Position numbers and translations under genes: made by a program
The notes under the pieces: generated by a model
The model's input: the letters and a program-made list of their open reading frames with translations, nothing else
Told to the model about the DNA's origin: nothing
Database searches by the model: none
Shown here: piece by piece, positions 60,201 to 64,000 of the stretch
Layout: each line of letters opens with the position of its first letter
Position numbering within the stretch: the stretch's first letter is position 1
NCBI RefSeq assembly: GCF_963675165.1
Contig: NC_087385.1
Span: 842,001 to 906,000 of the forward strand
Length of the DNA stretch: 64,000 nt
Source of the DNA: Halichondria panicea
Lineage: Eukaryota > Porifera > Demospongiae > Suberitida > Halichondriidae
Direction: 5' to 3'

Positions 60201-63200
60201 ATGAGGGTCGCTAAACTAATAATAATTTCAAGACACAATCTCACACATACCGTGCAGCATGATTGACACAAAAATCACAAAAATCACCAATCACAGTGAT
60301 TGTCTCATTCGCCACTGAGCACTTCTATAAAGGGGGGTGCTCTGTTACATACCATTTGGATGGGTGGAGCATCCATTCCATCATCAGGGCTAGCAGGTAC
60401 AAGGTACAGGTAGACATTGCACAGTGCATTCAGAATGGACTGTGGTGGAAGAAGCACCAACACTTGAATCATAGGCTACCATGTACTTTAATGCTACTAT
60501 AATAGTTAACGGGTACATGTAGTAAATTTGTAATTAACGCTAACACAGTCAGCTTTACCGTATCCCTTGTGCGGCTACGCCTCAAGGTATAATAATTATC
60601 ACATATGTAGATTAGTCTGCATGTACTCACCATGACACTGAGCTTGGCTTGCAAGGTGCTCTCTTTACGCTGGACCATGAACAGGAGGAGGGGGATGAAC
60701 CGAGGCACACCCCCACTCTCTCGTAACAGCTGGACCACACCCACTTTGAATACAGGCTGCTGACACAGCACAGCACACATGGTCAAAGTACGAAGCACTC
60801 CAGAACTAAAAAAAAACATTATAAATGAAAGCACCGCGGGTGCTGATGCCTCGGTGGAGGTGCCAAAGCTACACAACATAAAGCTACTAATAGCTAGCTT
60901 TTATACACACATTGATTATAATTATCATGATGAACATTTTTAATTTTGCTGCATGCAGAATCCAGAATCTAGAATCACAGGGAAACTCAAAGAGTGGGTA
61001 ATGATCGACGATGATTGTTGTTATAACGATCGATGCCAAAAGTTCAAGTCTAAAATTAATGGCTGCAAGTCAGCAGAACCTTGCAGCTCTCTTCTCACTC
61101 TTGCAGCTACCAATAGCTAGCGTTCTAGTGCAGAGATAACTACTAAGTAGAGTAGCAACACTCGGTGAACAAGTTTTGCTACGGACTCTTCTGAAAAGGC
61201 TGCAATGGCATTCCAAGTAAGCCAAACTAGGCATAACTCGAGAACGAAGCTTTATTTTGCAAATCCACAAATACCAAGCCAGAAAACATGACTAGAAGCC
61301 TATAGAAACTCTTACTTGCACTTCATTGATCCTTGAGCAGCTGAAACAGTCTACACACACACACACAGACACACAAACACACCACCGTATACCTCGCTTG
61401 CGCATGCTCACCGAGGCATAATAATTATTATGGCCAATGAGTGTGTATATCTGTACCTGGATGTTTTCTTGTTATCGGTTGTTGCCTCCTCCTCCTCCAT
61501 GCTGACCTCTGACCCTTCCGGCTGCTCTAGATGTTTCTCAATCTCGGCAATAGTGTTCTGGATCACATGACCAGTGACGGAGAGTGCAAAGTTCAGACTC
61601 AGATCAACCAGCTGGGCACAGAATCTCCTGAGTGCTTGTTGCAGAGGTGTGGTCCCACTCGGGAGGAGCGTCTCCAGCACCTCCATTATCTCAGAGTTAA
61701 ATGGCTCCAAATGCTCCACCCACTCACGCCGGGCCGAGAGTACAAAGGTCATAGCTGATTCATCTACATCCTGTGGAAGGAGTACAATAATTACTACATT
61801 ATAATGCAAAATAAAACATAAAATTCAACTTTCGTGGCATAATTATTATAGAATATTGGCTACCAGAGGAGGTACGACACGCGTGCCTCGATTAGGCTAA
61901 TTGCCTCTGCAATAACGTTGAGTGTGGGCGGATAAGTGAGGCATGGTTACGCCCACGCTTAACGTTATTTGCAGAGGCAAAATTTGCCTAATCGAGGCAT
62001 GCGTGTTGTACCTCCTCTGATTGGTTACTATACCTGAGGTGCCTGTACAGGAAGTGGGAGGGGCAGTAGCTCTGACAGGATAATCAGGCCACTCAGAAAA
62101 CACTATAATTATAATGATTAACAGTTAAGTCATGTGACAGTCATGTGATATGAACACGTACGTGTGGTGAGGTGAGTGTGTGCTTGAACACCTCCTCCAA
62201 CATCAGACACCAACAACTCTGTCTCACATCTGTGAGGACACCAATTACACAGCCATTCTAAAACACATGTACACAATCAAACCTGCAAGTACTACAGTGC
62301 ACCTATACATGTACGTGCAGCCAGGTCCCTATAGAGTGGATAATATTGGCTACAATTTAGTACTGAATGTCACATGTAACTCAGTGTATGTGTGCATGGG
62401 ATGAATTCTCTATCACCACAGCTAGGTTGCCTTGCCTACCAGGAGGGGTGGAGGGATCTCTGGAGAGCAGCTCTGGTTTAGTGCACAGAGTCAGAATGTC
62501 CACCATCAGAGACTGGATCTGTGAGTATGTAGGGTGTAGAGATAAGGCAAATAAAAGGGGGTGGATGTTGCTACTACAGCCGAGGTTCACCTAAATAGCG
62601 AGGCCACCTAAAACTATCATTTTTTGCTACTACAGCCGAGGTTCACTTAAATGGCGAGGCCACGTAAGACTATAATTTTTTTGCTACTACAGCCGAGGTT
62701 CACCTAAATGGCAAGACCACGTAAGACTATCAATTTTTGTTACTACAGCCGAGGTTCACCTAAATGGCGAGGCCACGTAAGACTATCAATTTTTTCCTAC
62801 AGCCGAGGTTCACCTAAATAGCGAGGCCACCTAAAACTATCATTTTTTGCTACTACAGCCGAGGTTCACTTAAATGGCGAGGCCACGTAAGACTATCATT
62901 TTTTGCTACTACAGCCGAGGTTCACCTAAATGGCGAGGCCACGTAAGACTATCATTTTTTGCTACTACAGCCGAGGTTCACCTAAATGGCGAGGCCACGT
63001 AAGACTATCATTTTTTGCTACTACAGCCGAGGTTCACCTAAATGGCGAGGCCACGTAAGACTATCATTTTTTGCTACTACAGCCGAGGTTCACCTAAATG
63101 GCGAGGCCACGCAAGACTATCATTTTTTGCTACTACAGCCGAGGTTCACCTAAATGGCGAGGCCACGTAAGACTATCATTTTTTGCTACTACAGCCGAGG

Positions 63201-64000
63201 TTTACCTAAATAGTGAGGCCACGTAAAATCATCAATTTGCTACTACAGGTGGTGCAGGAATGTTATGTTTCAGTACATGTACGTCACAACAGATAGGCCC
63301 CCTCCCGCCCCCTCACCTCTGGTGTGGCGTGTGATACGACTGAGGACTGTGGGGCAGAGCAGAGGACCATGTGTACACGTAGGAGTGCTGTCACCACCCT
63401 CATGTCCTGGTACTGGTAGTCACCATCTGATAACAGCTGCACCAGCACAACCTTCACCACCTGAATGAGGGGGGGGGGTGGATTGAGGCTCTCACCTTTC
63501 TCATTATCAACAATAATTATTTGGCAGACACTGCACGACAGACATCTATTGTAATAAAATTTTGGATCTATTTATTATTAATATTTTTACGCAAGCTCCG
63601 TGCACAATATGCGCCTTTATATTGCAACTGCATAATTATATAGTTACCTAGGTTACATGTACTATTTCAAAAGAGCCGTGTCACCCATGTCGCTGAACAC
63701 ATTCCTGGGTAAGTGCTTTAGTCACACATACTAATTAAATTAGTATAGTTAGTGGTTAAAAATCTCGAGTGGTGAGTGTCTACCTTGAGAGTGAGACTGA
63801 CGAGGGTGCAGAGGATGCCAGCGTTGGTCACAGAGAGGGAGACCTGTTGACCCCACAAGGGGAGGAACGTCTCAGAGAACTTGTCCAACAGAGTCACGAG
63901 TGTGTCCAGCACTCCAGAGGAGAACAGGACAATCACAGCCTCCACCCACTTCAGGTCTCGTTGATCCTCTCCTATGAGGGGGGGGTATTAATGGAGTCAA
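57240..64000 (-). CDS. VIRMA: Protein virilizer homologue (m6A writer scaffold), 3' part
   Basis: Partial; the 5' end lies beyond the window. At least 18 minus-strand exons are visible, e.g. about 63785-63973, 63310-63460, 62420-62530, 61457-61770, 60632-60806, 59450-59676, 59030-59231, 58262-58362, 58022-58157 and 57240-57355 (stop at 57240-57242). VIRMA is the large scaffold of the METTL3-METTL14 m6A methyltransferase complex in the nucleus. The clinching match is RSRKQNTSRPPSMHVDDF (about 58280-58335), nearly the same in animals; also GLIILSELLPLPLPVQAP and a Gly/Arg-rich C-terminus (GRGFGLERGRLGGP). Helical ARM-like exons with many Leu precede it. Visible frames are open. One intron carries a 56-bp tandem array, another a full MITE. 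Confidence 0.9.
60838..61426. mobile_element. GCCTCGGTG-family MITE in a VIRMA intron
   Basis: Full-length copy, ends GATGCCTCGGTGGAGGTGCC and CGCATGCTCACCGAGGCATA. Same family as 17940-18500, opposite orientation. Confidence 0.75.
61862..62030. mobile_element. Foldback MITE in a VIRMA intron
   Basis: AGAGGAGGTACGACACGCGT and TGCCTCGATTAGGC in the left arm pair with the inverted right arm ending GTACCTCCTCTGATTGG. Arms about 58 bp, loop about 45 bp. It abuts the exon encoding LPLPLPVQAPQ. Confidence 0.75.
62569..63249. repeat. 56-bp tandem array in a VIRMA intron
   Basis: About twelve units of GCTACTACAGCCGAGGTTCA + CCTAAATGGCGAGGCCACGT + AAGACTATCATTTTTT, mostly over 95% alike on reading, with older variant units at both ends. 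Confidence 0.95.

Noticed and set aside
62569-63249. Possible CRISPR-like array
   Set aside because: Units are contiguous, with no unique spacers, in an intron of a eukaryotic gene; it is a minisatellite.

Overview
The window looks like nuclear DNA of an early-branching metazoan, most plausibly a sponge (inference, not proven). Reasons: metazoan housekeeping genes with many short GT-AG introns, exons packed a few hundred bases apart, very many small inverted-repeat transposons and GT/AC microsatellites, and an amplified family of kelch-kinase genes of the kind common in sponges.

Layout. 1-43.4 kb is an accessory, repeatedly duplicated region. Its core is a same-strand array of five genes, each encoding a six-repeat kelch domain, a coiled coil and a protein kinase in five coding exons: copy 1 (12747-15835), copy 2 (21246-25607), copy 3 (28997-about 31580, a broken pseudogene without kinase), copy 4 (33051-36885) and copy 5 (40304-43354, same kelch and coiled coil but a different kinase domain). 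Pieces of two passenger genes were carried along: the end of a ZFAND1-like gene (+ strand, upstream of the kelch genes) and a type-A DnaJ (DNAJA) gene (mostly - strand, downstream). Every passenger copy seen here is partial or broken. The region is also peppered with a Ty3/gypsy LTR retrotransposon (5096-9499), a Mutator-like element with 9-bp target duplications (10346-11102), a 1-kb inverted-repeat element whose empty site is visible in the paralogous segment, a LINE 3' fragment, a Crypton/DUF3504 fragment and several MITE families.

43.6-64 kb is an ordinary, dense conserved block: an ATP9-type P4-ATPase (+, 43661-51952), then CSPP1 (-, 52210-56079), DAD1 (+, 56263-56815) and the 3' half of VIRMA (-, 57240 to beyond the window end). 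ATP9 and CSPP1 converge, CSPP1 and DAD1 are divergent across 183 bp, and DAD1 and VIRMA converge. These four are intact where visible; oddities lie in introns (a 55-bp array that copies a splice donor in ATP9, a 56-bp array in VIRMA).

The most interesting system is the kelch-coiled-coil-kinase array. Paralogues are near-identical over most of their length, but differ at matching positions just after the diglycine of each kelch repeat and in one loop of variable length, and copy 5 has exchanged its kinase. This pattern would fit a diversifying sensor-kinase family, but ligand, signalling role and expression are unknown.
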